Assembly (NCBI GenBank): GCA_003532555.1
Contig: DOEU01000036.1
Span: 542 to 19,232 of the forward strand
Direction: 5' to 3'
Origin: Verrucomicrobiota bacterium
Lineage (GTDB): Bacteria > Verrucomicrobiota > Kiritimatiellia > Kiritimatiellales > Pontiellaceae
Length of the DNA: 18,691 nt
The notes under the pieces were generated by a model. It had not been told where the DNA came from. It ran no database searches and saw nothing but the letters and a program-made list of their open reading frames with translations. The translations under genes and the position numbers were made by a program. This document shows positions 7,803 to 15,829 of the stretch, one piece after another. The stretch's first letter is position 1. Every line of letters starts with the position of its first letter.

Positions 7803-8698
7803 TGCACTCACACAAGCACCGAATCGAATATGCCTTCCTACTTCTTTTTGGCACTACCATTCGCCTGCTCCCGCTTCGTATCGCCCTCCTACTTGGCTGG
7901 CTCATTGCGTTCATAGGCCACTATCTCCTTCGCTTTCGTCGTGCGGAAGCTCGAAGACGAATCCGGCACGTCCTCGGCAAGAAGCTCACCCCTGCTCAGA
8001 TAAATAAAATCGCATGGATCTCCTGGCGTAACCTCTGCTTCAACATCGTAGAAGCCATCCGTTTTAAGACGCTCTCCCGCGAAAACCTCCCCGTTGACAA
8101 CAGCGCTGCTTCTTTCATAAGCAACTTAAGAAACCAACTCAAAGAGAGCCCTAGCGGGGCCATTGCAGCCACGATCCACATGGGAAACTGGGATCTTGCC
8201 GGCATTATAATAGATCTCCATCACATCCCTATTTTCTCAATCGCTCGCCGACAAAAAAACCCCCTCACCGATACTTATCTCAACCGCGCCCGCAAAAGCT
8301 TTAATATGGAGGTTCTCCTCAATGACAATCACGTACTCAAAGAGATCGTTTGCCGACTTACACAACGTCAATTATTTGCGATTCTCCCCGATGTGAGGAA
8401 CCCTCGCCCAGCGCACAAAATCCCTTTTCTTAATGGAACCGCCAACCTCGGAGCCGGTGCCGCCTTCTTTGCCCGAAAATGCGACTGCCCCATTCAACCC
8501 TTCATAACCCATCGAATCGGGTGGAGCCAACACACCTTCATCCTACTCCACCCTATTACCCCAGATCCCACAGCCGAAAAAGATATCGATCAACAACGTA
8601 TGATGGAAGAGCTCATGACTCAATTCACATCTGCCATTAAAACTAACCCCGAACAATACTTCTGGTATAATAAACGCTGGGTGCTCGACCCCCTATAA
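7799..8698 (+). CDS. Lipid A biosynthesis acyltransferase (LpxL/HtrB family)
   Basis: Adds a secondary acyl chain to lipid A (Kdo2-lipid IVA type substrate) at the inner membrane. The 299-aa product has a hydrophobic N-terminal anchor (about 12-40) followed by the acyltransferase domain. The catalytic HX4D motif is His127 to Asp132 in HMGNWDLAG. ARRQKNPLTD, a short FAILPDVRN stretch (where the family often has a Gln/Asp-rich block), GAAFFARKCDCPIQPF and the C-terminal PEQYFWYNKRW are typical. A GGAG SD lies 7 nt before the ATG at 7799, which overlaps the dnaE stop, so translation is probably coupled. LpxL versus LpxM specificity cannot be told, so no symbol is given. It fits with kdsD upstream as evidence for LPS. 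Confidence 0.9.
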   Translation: MMHSHKHRIEYAFLLLFGTTIRLLPLRIALLLGWLIAFIGHYLLRFRRAEARRRIRHVLGKKLTPAQINKIAWISWRNLCFNIVEAIRFKTLSRENLPVDNSAASFISNLRNQLKESPSGAIAATIHMGNWDLAGIIIDLHHIPIFSIARRQKNPLTDTYLNRARKSFNMEVLLNDNHVLKEIVCRLTQRQLFAILPDVRNPRPAHKIPFLNGTANLGAGAAFFARKCDCPIQPFITHRIGWSQHTFILLHPITPDPTAEKDIDQQRMMEELMTQFTSAIKTNPEQYFWYNKRWVLDPL

Positions 8699-8704
8699 CA
8701 CCCA

Positions 8705-8734
8705 CCTATTCGCACAAAATAGGAACGTTTTTTT
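8705..8734 (+). terminator. Weak intrinsic terminator after the lpxL-type gene
   Basis: A 6-bp inverted repeat CCTATT / AATAGG (8705-8710, 8718-8723) with a 7-nt loop is followed after 4 nt by T7 (8728-8734). The stem is AT-rich and the U-tract slightly displaced, so function is uncertain. It fills the 35-bp gap to the converging serS. Confidence 0.45.
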
Positions 8735-10002
8735 CAGCTCGTCAATACAATATTGTCCTGCATGTAGGGGGCGAGTGCCTCCGGGAGTACTATCGAACCG
8801 TCTGCCTGCTGTCCGTTCTCTAGAAGCGCAATCACCAAGCGCGGTAATGCTACTCCAGAACCATTTAACGTATGAACAAACGCTACTTTACCCTCTTCGT
8901 TGCGATACCGTATATTTGCTCGGCGCGCTTGATAGTCGCCAAAGTTTGAACATGATGAGACTTCCAGCCACTTCTTTAACGCTGGTGCCCATAGCTCAAT
9001 ATCATAACATCTAGATGCGCTAAACCCAATATCACCTGTGCACAACTCAATTACGCGGTACGGTAAATTCAACGCCTGCAAAACAGCCTCCGCATTAGCA
9101 GTCAATTTCTCATGCTCCGCGACCGAATCTTCTGGGCGTGTAAACTTCACCATCTCTACTTTATCGAACTGATGCAGCCTCTGCAGCCCGCGTGTATCTT
9201 TACCGGCCGCACCCGCTTCACGACGAAAGCATGGTGTATAGGCCACATGCAGAATCGGCAACGCTTGATCTAAAATCTCATTCGCATACATATTCGTTAC
9301 CGGCACTTCAGCGGTGGGAATGGCATACAGCCCATCTACTGGCATCGCATACATATCCTCTGTAAACTTTGGCAACTGCCCGGTTCCCGTCATGGTTGCT
9401 TCATTGCAGAAAAACGGCGGAGCAACTTCCACATACCCATGCTCCTCAGTATGTAGGTTAAGCATGAATTGAATCAACGCCCGCTCTAACCGCGCACCCG
9501 CACCAGTAAACAGTGGAAACCCTGACCCCGATAATTTGGCTCCGCGCTCCAAATCAAACAATCCCAGCTGCTGCCCCAAATCCCAATGAGGTTGCAGCTC
9601 AAAATCAGCTGATTTCGGTTCACCCCAACTCCGTACCACCGGATTATCCTCCTCGCTCGATCCCACGGGTGTCTGCTCTGAAGGCAAGTTAGGAATATAC
9701 AAAAGCTGTTCACGAATCGATGTCTCCAGGGTCCGCACCTGTTCATCAAGCGTAACGATAGAATCGCCCATTTCCCGCACCTTTATCTTCACCGCATCGG
9801 CATCGCCTCCGGCTTTCATCACCTCACCAATCTGTTTGGAGCGTGCATTCTTCTCCGCCTTTAACCCCTCTGCCTGCGTCACTAAGCTCCGCCGTTGATC
9901 ATCCAAGGCCAGCAAGCCCGCTACGTCCACATCGACGCTCCGATTCTTCATCCCTATTTCAACAGCCGCCTGATTTTCTCGAATAAAGCGTATATCCAGC
10001 AT
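8734..10002 (-). CDS. serS: Seryl-tRNA synthetase
   Basis: Charges tRNA-Ser (and tRNA-Sec where present) with serine. The 422-aa length is normal for the bacterial class II enzyme. Residues about 30-105 form the long antiparallel coiled-coil arm that grips the tRNA. The catalytic core shows the TAEV serine-binding motif (230-233), motif 2 (FRREAGAAGKDTRG, about 259-272, and LHQFDKVEMV) and motif 3 (SGVALPRLVIALLENGQ, about residue 380 on). An AGGA SD lies 7-8 nt before the ATG at 10002. It is divergent from mutL and convergent with the lpxL-type gene. Third positions are G-rich, as in other minus-strand genes. I see no T-box or other aminoacyl-tRNA-sensing leader in the 138-bp upstream gap. 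Confidence 0.97.
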   Translation of the reverse strand: MLDIRFIRENQAAVEIGMKNRSVDVDVAGLLALDDQRRSLVTQAEGLKAEKNARSKQIGEVMKAGGDADAVKIKVREMGDSIVTLDEQVRTLETSIREQLLYIPNLPSEQTPVGSSEEDNPVVRSWGEPKSADFELQPHWDLGQQLGLFDLERGAKLSGSGFPLFTGAGARLERALIQFMLNLHTEEHGYVEVAPPFFCNEATMTGTGQLPKFTEDMYAMPVDGLYAIPTAEVPVTNMYANEILDQALPILHVAYTPCFRREAGAAGKDTRGLQRLHQFDKVEMVKFTRPEDSVAEHEKLTANAEAVLQALNLPYRVIELCTGDIGFSASRCYDIELWAPALKKWLEVSSCSNFGDYQARRANIRYRNEEGKVAFVHTLNGSGVALPRLVIALLENGQQADGSIVLPEALAPYMQDNIVLTS

Positions 10003-10103
10003 AATAATTCCTAACTTCTGATGGACTCATATCCTTCCCGATTCCCTTCGCATTGAAAAGCCGGAAAATCATCGAAACCCAGGCATCCTTATCTGCTTCT
10101 TCG

Positions 10104-10133
10104 CTTTTCAAACTCATCTGACCTCGCTACCTT
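10104..10133 (+). promoter_or_regulatory. Possible mutL promoter placed directly before the ATG
   Basis: CTTTTC (10104-10109), 18 nt, TACCTT (10128-10133), with only 7 nt to the mutL ATG. Transcription from it would give a leaderless or near-leaderless mRNA, which agrees with the absence of any SD. Confidence 0.35.
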
Positions 10134-10140
10134 ATTTCCC

Positions 10141-11949
10141 ATGAGCAACCTACCTACTATATCGCTTCTCGAAGATCAGGTGATTAACAAAATCGCTGCC
10201 GGCGAAGTCGTGGAGCGCCCTGCTTCCGTTGTGAAGGAGCTATTCGAGAACGCCATCGACGCAAAAAGTGATCGGATTGAAGTGTCCGTTGAACGCGGGG
10301 GCGCAAGGCGATTGATCATCACTGATAACGGCCATGGCATGAATCGCAATCAAGCGCTTCTCAGTCTCGAACGCCACGCAACCAGTAAGATTCAGAGCGA
10401 GGCCGACATCGAACAGATCACTACTCTAGGCTTTCGCGGCGAAGCCCTCGCTGCCATCGCCTCCGTCTCTCATTTCTCCCTCACAACCCGCACCGCTGAT
10501 CAACTCGAAGGCACGCTCATTCGCGTCGAAGGTGGGAAAATCGTCACTTGTGAAGAAGTCGGCTGCCCCATCGGAACTCAAATCGAAATAAATGACCTCT
10601 TCTATAACGTTCCCGCACGCCGTAAATTTCTTCGCGCCGAACAGACTGAACTCAGTCACATTCGCCAAACAATTCTCGTTCATGCACTCGCTCACCCCAC
10701 TGTCGGCATCTCCCTCGTCGCTGATGGCCGAACCCTCTATCAGCTTCACGCCGCAGGCACCCTTGCGGACCGGGTCAGCGCCCTCTATCAACCCGCCTTC
10801 TTGCATCAACTTTGCCCTATTCAATTTCACCAAGACGATATCCAACTCGACGGCTTTACCGGCTTGCCTCAAACGGGACGCAAGGATCGTACCGATCAAT
10901 TTATCTTTGTAAACGGACGGCCTGCCTCTGCGCCGATTGTTTATCATGCTGTCAATGAAGTCTATCATCCCCTCATCGGTCGTGGCCGTTTCCCTGCACT
11001 TTTTCTCTTCATCACCCTTCCACCCGAAACCGTTGATGTAAACGTGCATCCTACCAAAAAAGAGGTTCGCTTTCGGCACCCACAACCCCTACGCGATATT
11101 ATCATCCATGCCCTTAAAAAAGCTCTTGGACGAAGCCCCGAAGTCCCCGAAATTGATTCCAATAAACCCGCTTTACCACCCATCGCACTTCCCCCACAAC
11201 GTGAAAAACAACAACAGTGGGAGCCGCTACTAATGCGCCCCGAACTCACCGTAGCCCCGATGACCAAAGACCCCCATTCCTCAACTGCCGCTCCATTCAA
11301 AAAACCTTCACCGTCAGACGAATCCAGCCCGGCGCCGACACCCCCACTAGCCGAAGCCCCCTGGGGCTGGTGCCGCACCGTTGGTCAGCTCGGCGGGCAT
11401 TATATCGTTCTTGAAACACGCGATGGATATGCGCTCATGGAGCCTCGGGCTGCCCACGAACGTGTTCTTTATGAAAAATGCATGACTGCCTTTGAATCCG
11501 GCTCCGTAACCCAGCAAAAACTCCTCACCCCCGAAGCCATTGAACTCACCCCCACAGATGCCGAGCGGGTTCGCCAAGCCATCCCCCTCCTCAACAAGCT
11601 GGGATTCAGCATCGACGCGTTTGGCAGCGACACTTTCCTCATCGACGCCCTGCCCGTCTGGGTGCAACATCAACCGATTGAGCCCCTGCTCTACGAAACC
11701 GCCCGCGCTCTTGCTGAAGGGGGACGATCGAAAGCCACTCGCGAAGGGCTCGCCGATATCGTTATGCAAACCGCCTGTGCCGGCGCCGTTCGTGCCTCTG
11801 ATTCTCTGACCAATGAAGCCATCGAAAAATTAATTGCCGATCTGGCTAAAACCGAAATGCCCTATACCTCGCCTCGCGGACGCCCAACTCTTATTTTCAC
11901 TAGTTATTCCGAACTAGAGCGCTCTTTCCATAAAAATAGCTCAGTCTAA
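10141..11949 (+). CDS. mutL: DNA mismatch repair protein MutL
   Basis: The matchmaker ATPase of mismatch repair, acting after MutS. The 602-aa protein has an intact N-terminal GHKL ATPase: INKIAAGEVVERPASVVKEL with ENAIDA (about 15-41), TDNGHGM, RHATSKI and GFRGEALAAIASV, then the transducer domain with VNVHPTKKEVRF (about 300-312). A Pro-rich linker spans about 345-410 and a C-terminal dimerization domain follows. The endonuclease site is degenerate: DQHAx2Ex4E reads EPRAAHERVLYE (434-445) and the CPHGRP motif reads SPRGRP (577-582), while Cys546 of the ACxxA motif remains. It is thus predicted to lack metal-dependent nicking. The start lacks an SD. Its 3' end overlaps a convergent gene by 9 bp. 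Confidence 0.96.
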   Translation: MSNLPTISLLEDQVINKIAAGEVVERPASVVKELFENAIDAKSDRIEVSVERGGARRLIITDNGHGMNRNQALLSLERHATSKIQSEADIEQITTLGFRGEALAAIASVSHFSLTTRTADQLEGTLIRVEGGKIVTCEEVGCPIGTQIEINDLFYNVPARRKFLRAEQTELSHIRQTILVHALAHPTVGISLVADGRTLYQLHAAGTLADRVSALYQPAFLHQLCPIQFHQDDIQLDGFTGLPQTGRKDRTDQFIFVNGRPASAPIVYHAVNEVYHPLIGRGRFPALFLFITLPPETVDVNVHPTKKEVRFRHPQPLRDIIIHALKKALGRSPEVPEIDSNKPALPPIALPPQREKQQQWEPLLMRPELTVAPMTKDPHSSTAAPFKKPSPSDESSPAPTPPLAEAPWGWCRTVGQLGGHYIVLETRDGYALMEPRAAHERVLYEKCMTAFESGSVTQQKLLTPEAIELTPTDAERVRQAIPLLNKLGFSIDAFGSDTFLIDALPVWVQHQPIEPLLYETARALAEGGRSKATREGLADIVMQTACAGAVRASDSLTNEAIEKLIADLAKTEMPYTSPRGRPTLIFTSYSELERSFHKNSSV

Positions 11950-12522
11950 TTGGATACGACCCAAACTTGGTGCAATCGCATATCGATGCTGCTCACGCTT
12001 CATTAGCTCGGCCACATGTGCCTGTGCTCGCGAATATCGCTCACGTCCGCCTTCATCCAATGAAGATGTATTCTTCTGTTTTAACGATTCAAACGAATCC
12101 TCCGCTAGTGCTAATGTTGAAAGCAAGGCTCGCACCAACTCAACCGCTCGTCTTTGATACTCTTCCGCCTGCAATCCAATCGTCGCCTGGTTCGACCCCA
12201 GAAAGCTAAAAGACTGCTCTTTTAAGATCATTTTTCGCAAATCCAACATCGAAAGAATCGCTTTCACGCTCCCCGTCAGCAAATCCACAAAATGCGCAAA
12301 CTGTTCATCTGCCTCGCTCACGTCTGGACTTCGAACGCTGAACCGCGCATGCAACCGAGCTACCCGCAGCAAAAACAATGTCTCCGTATAACATCCCTCC
12401 TCCAGTACCGTACTCGACGGATGCGCCCCCTTTCTCAGCGCATGCACAGCCGCCTCAAAATAGGCATCCCGACGAGCCAAGTGAACGGGATGATTCTGTT
12501 TAAAGTGGTTAATCGAAGCCAT
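11941..12522 (-). CDS. Uncharacterized helical protein (193 aa)
   Basis: I do not recognise this family. The product appears all alpha-helical, soluble and rich in Arg, Glu and Leu, with no signal peptide, membrane segment or obvious catalytic motif. A stretch near residues 65-90 (SPDVSEADEQFAHFVDLL) and one near 115-150 (EEYQRRAVELVRALLSTLAL) look amphipathic, suggesting a helical bundle. It starts at ATG 12522 with a weak AGGG upstream and has G-rich third positions like real minus-strand genes, which supports coding. It is convergent with mutL (9-bp overlap) and divergent from the NFACT-R gene. A role cannot be assigned; a regulatory or scaffold protein would be a guess. Confidence 0.72.
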   Translation of the reverse strand: MASINHFKQNHPVHLARRDAYFEAAVHALRKGAHPSSTVLEEGCYTETLFLLRVARLHARFSVRSPDVSEADEQFAHFVDLLTGSVKAILSMLDLRKMILKEQSFSFLGSNQATIGLQAEEYQRRAVELVRALLSTLALAEDSFESLKQKNTSSLDEGGRERYSRAQAHVAELMKREQHRYAIAPSLGRIQLD

Positions 12523-12585
12523 AATTAAACCCTATCCCACAGGCGCCCAGATTTGAAGCCTATTTTTCCGATGCTCCCGATCAGC

Positions 12586-12603
12586 GTCCCTTTAGCAAGG
12601 GAT
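12586..12603. promoter_or_regulatory. Short inverted repeat in the 193-aa / NFACT-R divergent region
   Basis: TCCCTT-TAGC-AAGGGA (12587-12602) is a perfect 6-bp stem with a 4-nt loop, extendable by one G-T pair. It lies upstream of the putative NFACT-R promoter and is flanked by two GATC tetramers. It could be an operator or a leader hairpin of the minus-strand gene; nothing more can be said. Confidence 0.3.
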
Positions 12604-12612
12604 CAAATCTTA

Positions 12613-12641
12613 CTTTTCATTCAGCAGTAAAGCATTACACT
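12613..12641 (+). promoter_or_regulatory. Possible promoter of the NFACT-R gene
   Basis: CTTTTC (12613-12618), 17 nt, TACACT (12636-12641), with 6 nt to the ATG at 12648. It is the same layout as before mutL and would again make a leaderless message. The AGGG between it and the ATG is too close to act as a normal SD. Confidence 0.35.
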
Positions 12642-12647
12642 AGGGTC

Positions 12648-13031
12648 ATGAAACGAGATCTGTCACCACCTGATGCTTGGCTGTACACACTCCCCAACGG
12701 ATTCGAAATTAAAGCGGGGAAAACCGATGCTGATAACGACCGGCTCAGCCTAGAAATTGCTCGTGCCAATGACTACTGGTTTCATGTTTCCGGCATTCCC
12801 GGTAGTCATGTTATTCTCCGCCATCCGGATCAATTAACTCCTGATCGTGAGACCCTCCGTACGGCCGCCGCCCTTGCCGCATGGCACTCTAAATCCCGCC
12901 ATGCCGGAAAAGCTACGGTAAGTTATACGCAGGCAAAATATGTTAGCAAGCCGCGTGGCGCCAGGTCCGGTTCCGTGACCATTAAGAAGGCAAAAACACT
13001 AAAGGTTAAGCCCGAACAACCTACTGACTAA
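12648..13031 (+). CDS. Stand-alone NFACT-R (DUF814) domain protein
   Basis: The 127-aa product is almost entirely the NFACT RNA-binding domain that usually forms the C-terminal part of RqcH/NEMF-type proteins. Visible landmarks are [20 protein letters not shown] followed by GSHVILR (about 26-56), the Ala-rich helix [13 protein letters not shown] (about 68-82), [20 protein letters not shown] (about 92-111) and a basic tail. The NFACT-N, HhH and coiled-coil parts of RqcH are missing, and no truncation scar is seen. Stand-alone versions are known in bacteria, and comparative genomics has proposed an RNA-modification or RNA-binding role; this is not established. An alternative is a helper in ribosome rescue. 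Its stop codon shares bases with the rubredoxin stop (CTAA at 13028-13031). Confidence 0.88.
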   Translation: MKRDLSPPDAWLYTLPNGFEIKAGKTDADNDRLSLEIARANDYWFHVSGIPGSHVILRHPDQLTPDRETLRTAAALAAWHSKSRHAGKATVSYTQAKYVSKPRGARSGSVTIKKAKTLKVKPEQPTD

Positions 13032-13201
13032 ACTTCGATTGCCGTGAAATCATCTTTGCCAACCCCGCACTCAGGGCACTCCCAATCATCAGGAATATCC
13101 TCAAAGGCAGTGCCTGGAGCAATCCCGCCATCTGGGTCGCCTACAGCTGGGTCATAGATCCAGCCGCATACATCACATATATATTGAATTTTTTTTTCCA
13201 C
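13028..13201 (-). CDS. Rubredoxin (57 aa, GTG start)
   Basis: A small iron protein that passes single electrons. The minus strand encodes both Cys pairs of the Fe(SCys)4 site, CDVCG (Cys9, Cys12) and CPECG (Cys42, Cys45). Between them are the classic [18 protein letters not shown] and the aromatic core residues Trp14, Tyr16, Phe33 and Trp40. The start is GTG at 13201, fixed by a strong AGGGGG SD that overlaps the aspC stop region. The second codon begins a run of nine A (13189-13197 on the plus strand as T9). It sits 10 nt behind aspC and is probably cotranscribed. Its electron partner is unknown; rubredoxins often serve oxygen- or peroxide-reducing enzymes. Short length and the GTG start make it easy to miss. 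Confidence 0.95.
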   Translation of the reverse strand: MEKKIQYICDVCGWIYDPAVGDPDGGIAPGTAFEDIPDDWECPECGVGKDDFTAIEV

Positions 13202-13211
13202 CTCTTACCCC

Positions 13212-14408
13212 CTAGGTACGGAGTGCTTCTGCGATCGCATCGCATACATAATCTATGTTGCCCGTAGTAAGGCCGGCTACATTAATACGCCCACCCTTCA
13301 CAATATAAATACTTCTCTCCGCCTGCAACCAAGTAACAGCCTCGTTGCTTAATCCGCTGAAAGAGAACATCCCACGCTGATCGACAATAAACGAAAAATC
13401 CTGACCTACCCCTCGTTGCTTGAGTCCGTCCACCAACGCCGTCCGCATGGTCTTAATACGTTCCCGCATGCCAGCGACTTCCTCAATCCATTCCCCATAA
13501 AGCGTCTCATCGGTCAGCACCGTTCGTGCCGCTAACCCGCCGTGTGCAGGTGGATTTGAGTAGTTTACCCGAATAATTTTTTTCACATGACTCATCGCCA
13601 CAGCGGACTCTTCTGCACTCGGACTGACGATCGTCAACGCACCCGTCCGCTCATTATACAGCGCAAAGTTTTTCGAAAACGAACTCGCCACAAGAAAATC
13701 AACCCCAGCCGCCGCAAACTTTTCTACCGCTCCACGATCCGCTTCCATACTATCGCCAAATCCCTGGTATGCAAAATCCAAGAAAGGCAACCATCCTTGA
13801 GCAAGCGCCACATCCACCACTTGATCCCACTGCTCAGCATGGAGATCCACGCCCGTTGGGTTATGACAACAGACATGCAATAAGACTACATCCCCCGCCG
13901 GCACCTGCTTTAACGTCTCAAGCATGGCATCAAAATCAACGCCTTGAGTCGCTTTTTCATAATAAGGATAATCTTTAATCGCAAATCCTGCCGCCGTGAA
14001 GATCCCTTTATGATTTGCCCACGTTGGTGTACTTACCCAAATCTTAGATTCCGGTTTAAATTGCTTAATCAGGTCTGCCCCAACTCGCAAACCCCCAGTG
14101 CCACCCGGCGAATGAATTGTCGCCGCACGCTTCGACTGAATAACATCACTCTGCTCCCCAAACAAAAGCGTCTGAACGCCCGCGCCATATGCCGCATCAC
14201 CCGGTATTGGTAAATATCCTTTAGTCGACTGCTCCTCGACCAACCGATGCTCCGCCTTTTTAATGCAGTTCAAAATAGGCGTTGCGCCCTGATCATCCTT
14301 ATAGACCCCAACTCCCAAATTCACCTTCTTTGGGTTAGTATCTTTTTTAAACGCTTCGGTTAATCCTAAAATCGCGTCGGCCGGCGCCGCCTCTATCTCT
14401 TTCCACAT
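13212..14408 (-). CDS. aspC: Aspartate/aromatic amino acid aminotransferase (class Ia)
   Basis: A PLP enzyme that moves an amino group between aspartate (or aromatic amino acids) and 2-oxoglutarate. The 398-aa protein aligns with E. coli AspC/TyrB throughout. The PLP lysine is Lys246 in SSFSKNFALYNERTG, the same number as in E. coli AspC. Asn183 in CCHNPTG, Asp211 and Tyr214 in DFAYQGF bind the cofactor. RVNYSNPPAHG and the GRINVAGL arginine near residue 375 bind substrate carboxylates. GGAG lies close to the ATG at 14408 with GAGGAAG further up. AspC and TyrB cannot be separated by eye, so the symbol is the more general choice. It is followed by rubredoxin and is divergent from rsmB. Confidence 0.92.
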   Translation of the reverse strand: MWKEIEAAPADAILGLTEAFKKDTNPKKVNLGVGVYKDDQGATPILNCIKKAEHRLVEEQSTKGYLPIPGDAAYGAGVQTLLFGEQSDVIQSKRAATIHSPGGTGGLRVGADLIKQFKPESKIWVSTPTWANHKGIFTAAGFAIKDYPYYEKATQGVDFDAMLETLKQVPAGDVVLLHVCCHNPTGVDLHAEQWDQVVDVALAQGWLPFLDFAYQGFGDSMEADRGAVEKFAAAGVDFLVASSFSKNFALYNERTGALTIVSPSAEESAVAMSHVKKIIRVNYSNPPAHGGLAARTVLTDETLYGEWIEEVAGMRERIKTMRTALVDGLKQRGVGQDFSFIVDQRGMFSFSGLSNEAVTWLQAERSIYIVKGGRINVAGLTTGNIDYVCDAIAEALRT

Positions 14409-14436
14409 ACTCCTACTTCCTCTCTACTCGTCTCGC

Positions 14437-14465
14437 GGATAAACAAAGCGAAACATCTTTGACAA
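14437..14465 (-). promoter_or_regulatory. Likely promoter of aspC-rubredoxin
   Basis: The minus strand shows TTGTCA (14460-14465), a 17-bp spacer and TTATCC (14437-14442). The -35 matches the vegetative consensus at five of six positions. Transcription would begin near 14430, about 20 nt before the aspC ATG. Confidence 0.42.
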
Positions 14466-14536
14466 TCGCAAACAACTCACGTAAGCAAAACAGATACCTT
14501 GCCACAACGTGTGGTACAACCCCGAAGTATCATTTT

Positions 14537-15829
14537 ATGAAGAGTCCTTATACCGCAAAACCACTTCCCGAAAAAGTAATCAATCGCCTGGAGCAAATTC
14601 TCTTTCAAATTCTACCGCCGCTGGAAGAGGCCGTTTATAGCGGTCGCCCTGCGGATCTGGAGCTCTCGCAATGGATGCGTTCCCGCCGTGAACTCGGTTC
14701 GCGCGACCGCCGCTTTCTCTCGCAAGCCGTATTTCGCCACTTTCGCTGGATGGGCTGGACGCGCATCGCCCTGAAACAGGACCTGCCCGAAGCAGCCCTA
14801 CTAAGCGCGTTGCTCGAAGAGCCCGCCGAAAGCCAATGGATACAACATCTTGCCCAAAGCATCACCTTTCCTAAACCGCTAGCACCTTTAGGCGCTCAAT
14901 CAATCGCAGAGAAAGTCGATCAAGTAAATCAAACCTTTCAATCCAGCCTAAGCGAGACGCATCTGATCACCCCGGATGCCGCCTCGGTTATTGACCCCGA
15001 AGTACTTGCTCGCTCCCTCTCTGCCTTTCAGCATCGCCCCCCTACATGGATTCGTTCACGCATTGAGTCCAATGAGCTATTGGACGCGCTAGCCGCTGAA
15101 AATATCCCCGCCGAATCCACTCCCCAGCACCCTCAAGCGATCGCGATTCCTAGTGGCGTCCATTTGCAGCAAAGGCTAAACAAGGGTCCCGGTCAATTTA
15201 TCGTCCAAGACCTCACCTCTCAATTTGTAGGCCAAGTCTGCGCCCCGCTAGCGGGTCAACTTTGGTGGGATTGTTGTGCAGGCTCCGGAGGAAAATCATT
15301 ACACCTAGCAGACCTGATGAAACAACAAGGTGGTGTCTTATCCAGCGACCCGCGCGAAAGCGCCTTGATCGAACTAAAAAAACGAGCCCGCACCTGCGGT
15401 ATTCGAATGATCCAATCTCAAGTACTCGATGCCACCAAAGAAAAACCCGGAACACACTTATACGACGGCGTCCTCGTGGATGCGCCCTGCTCTGGCTGGG
15501 GCACATGGGCTCGCAGTCCTGATGCCCGTTGGCGCACCTCTACCAAAGATGTTCGCCAATCCGCTCGGAGACAACAAGCCATTTTAAAAAATGTAGCTCA
15601 AGCATTAAAACCGGGCGGAACTTTAGTCTATGCTGTCTGCACTCTCACACAACCGGAAACCGATGAACAAGTAGCCGCCTTCCTCGAAACTCACTCCGCG
15701 TTTGAATTGGACCCCTTCCGGCATCTCATAACCGGCGAGCTCACCTCGGGCATGATTCAAATTCTGCCCTCACAGCATGACGGGATGTTCATCGCGCGCT
15801 TCCGAAAGAAAAACGAAACCGTCGCCTAA
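14537..15829 (+). CDS. rsmB: 16S rRNA m5C methyltransferase, RsmB/Sun family
   Basis: An S-adenosylmethionine-dependent RNA cytosine-5 methyltransferase; in E. coli RsmB methylates C967 of 16S rRNA. I use ATG 14537 (430 aa; E. coli RsmB has 429), since the open frame further upstream only offers a TTG. The N-terminal about 130 residues resemble the NusB-like domain. The Rossmann domain starts with DLTSQFVG and DCCAGSGGKSLHLA (SAM loop). Motif IV is DAPCSGWGTWARSPDARWR with Cys318. Motif VI is AVCTLTQPETDEQ with Cys368, the catalytic nucleophile by alignment with E. coli Cys375. No SD is seen. The stop overlaps that of the convergent 106-aa gene. Another m5C rRNA target is possible. Confidence 0.93.
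   Translation: MKSPYTAKPLPEKVINRLEQILFQILPPLEEAVYSGRPADLELSQWMRSRRELGSRDRRFLSQAVFRHFRWMGWTRIALKQDLPEAALLSALLEEPAESQWIQHLAQSITFPKPLAPLGAQSIAEKVDQVNQTFQSSLSETHLITPDAASVIDPEVLARSLSAFQHRPPTWIRSRIESNELLDALAAENIPAESTPQHPQAIAIPSGVHLQQRLNKGPGQFIVQDLTSQFVGQVCAPLAGQLWWDCCAGSGGKSLHLADLMKQQGGVLSSDPRESALIELKKRARTCGIRMIQSQVLDATKEKPGTHLYDGVLVDAPCSGWGTWARSPDARWRTSTKDVRQSARRQQAILKNVAQALKPGGTLVYAVCTLTQPETDEQVAAFLETHSAFELDPFRHLITGELTSGMIQILPSQHDGMFIARFRKKNETVA

Noticed and set aside
10003..10140. Possible T-box or other leader control of serS
   Set aside because: No specifier loop, antiterminator or conserved T-box sequence is visible, and the gap is short and shared with mutL.
10426..11085. A 219-codon minus-strand frame within mutL
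   Set aside because: Antisense to the conserved MutL ATPase and transducer domains; no start signal and no family likeness.
14459..14536. N-terminal extension of rsmB from the TTG at 14459
   Set aside because: It adds 26 residues that do not match the family, overlaps the aspC promoter region and lacks an SD; ATG 14537 gives the normal family length.
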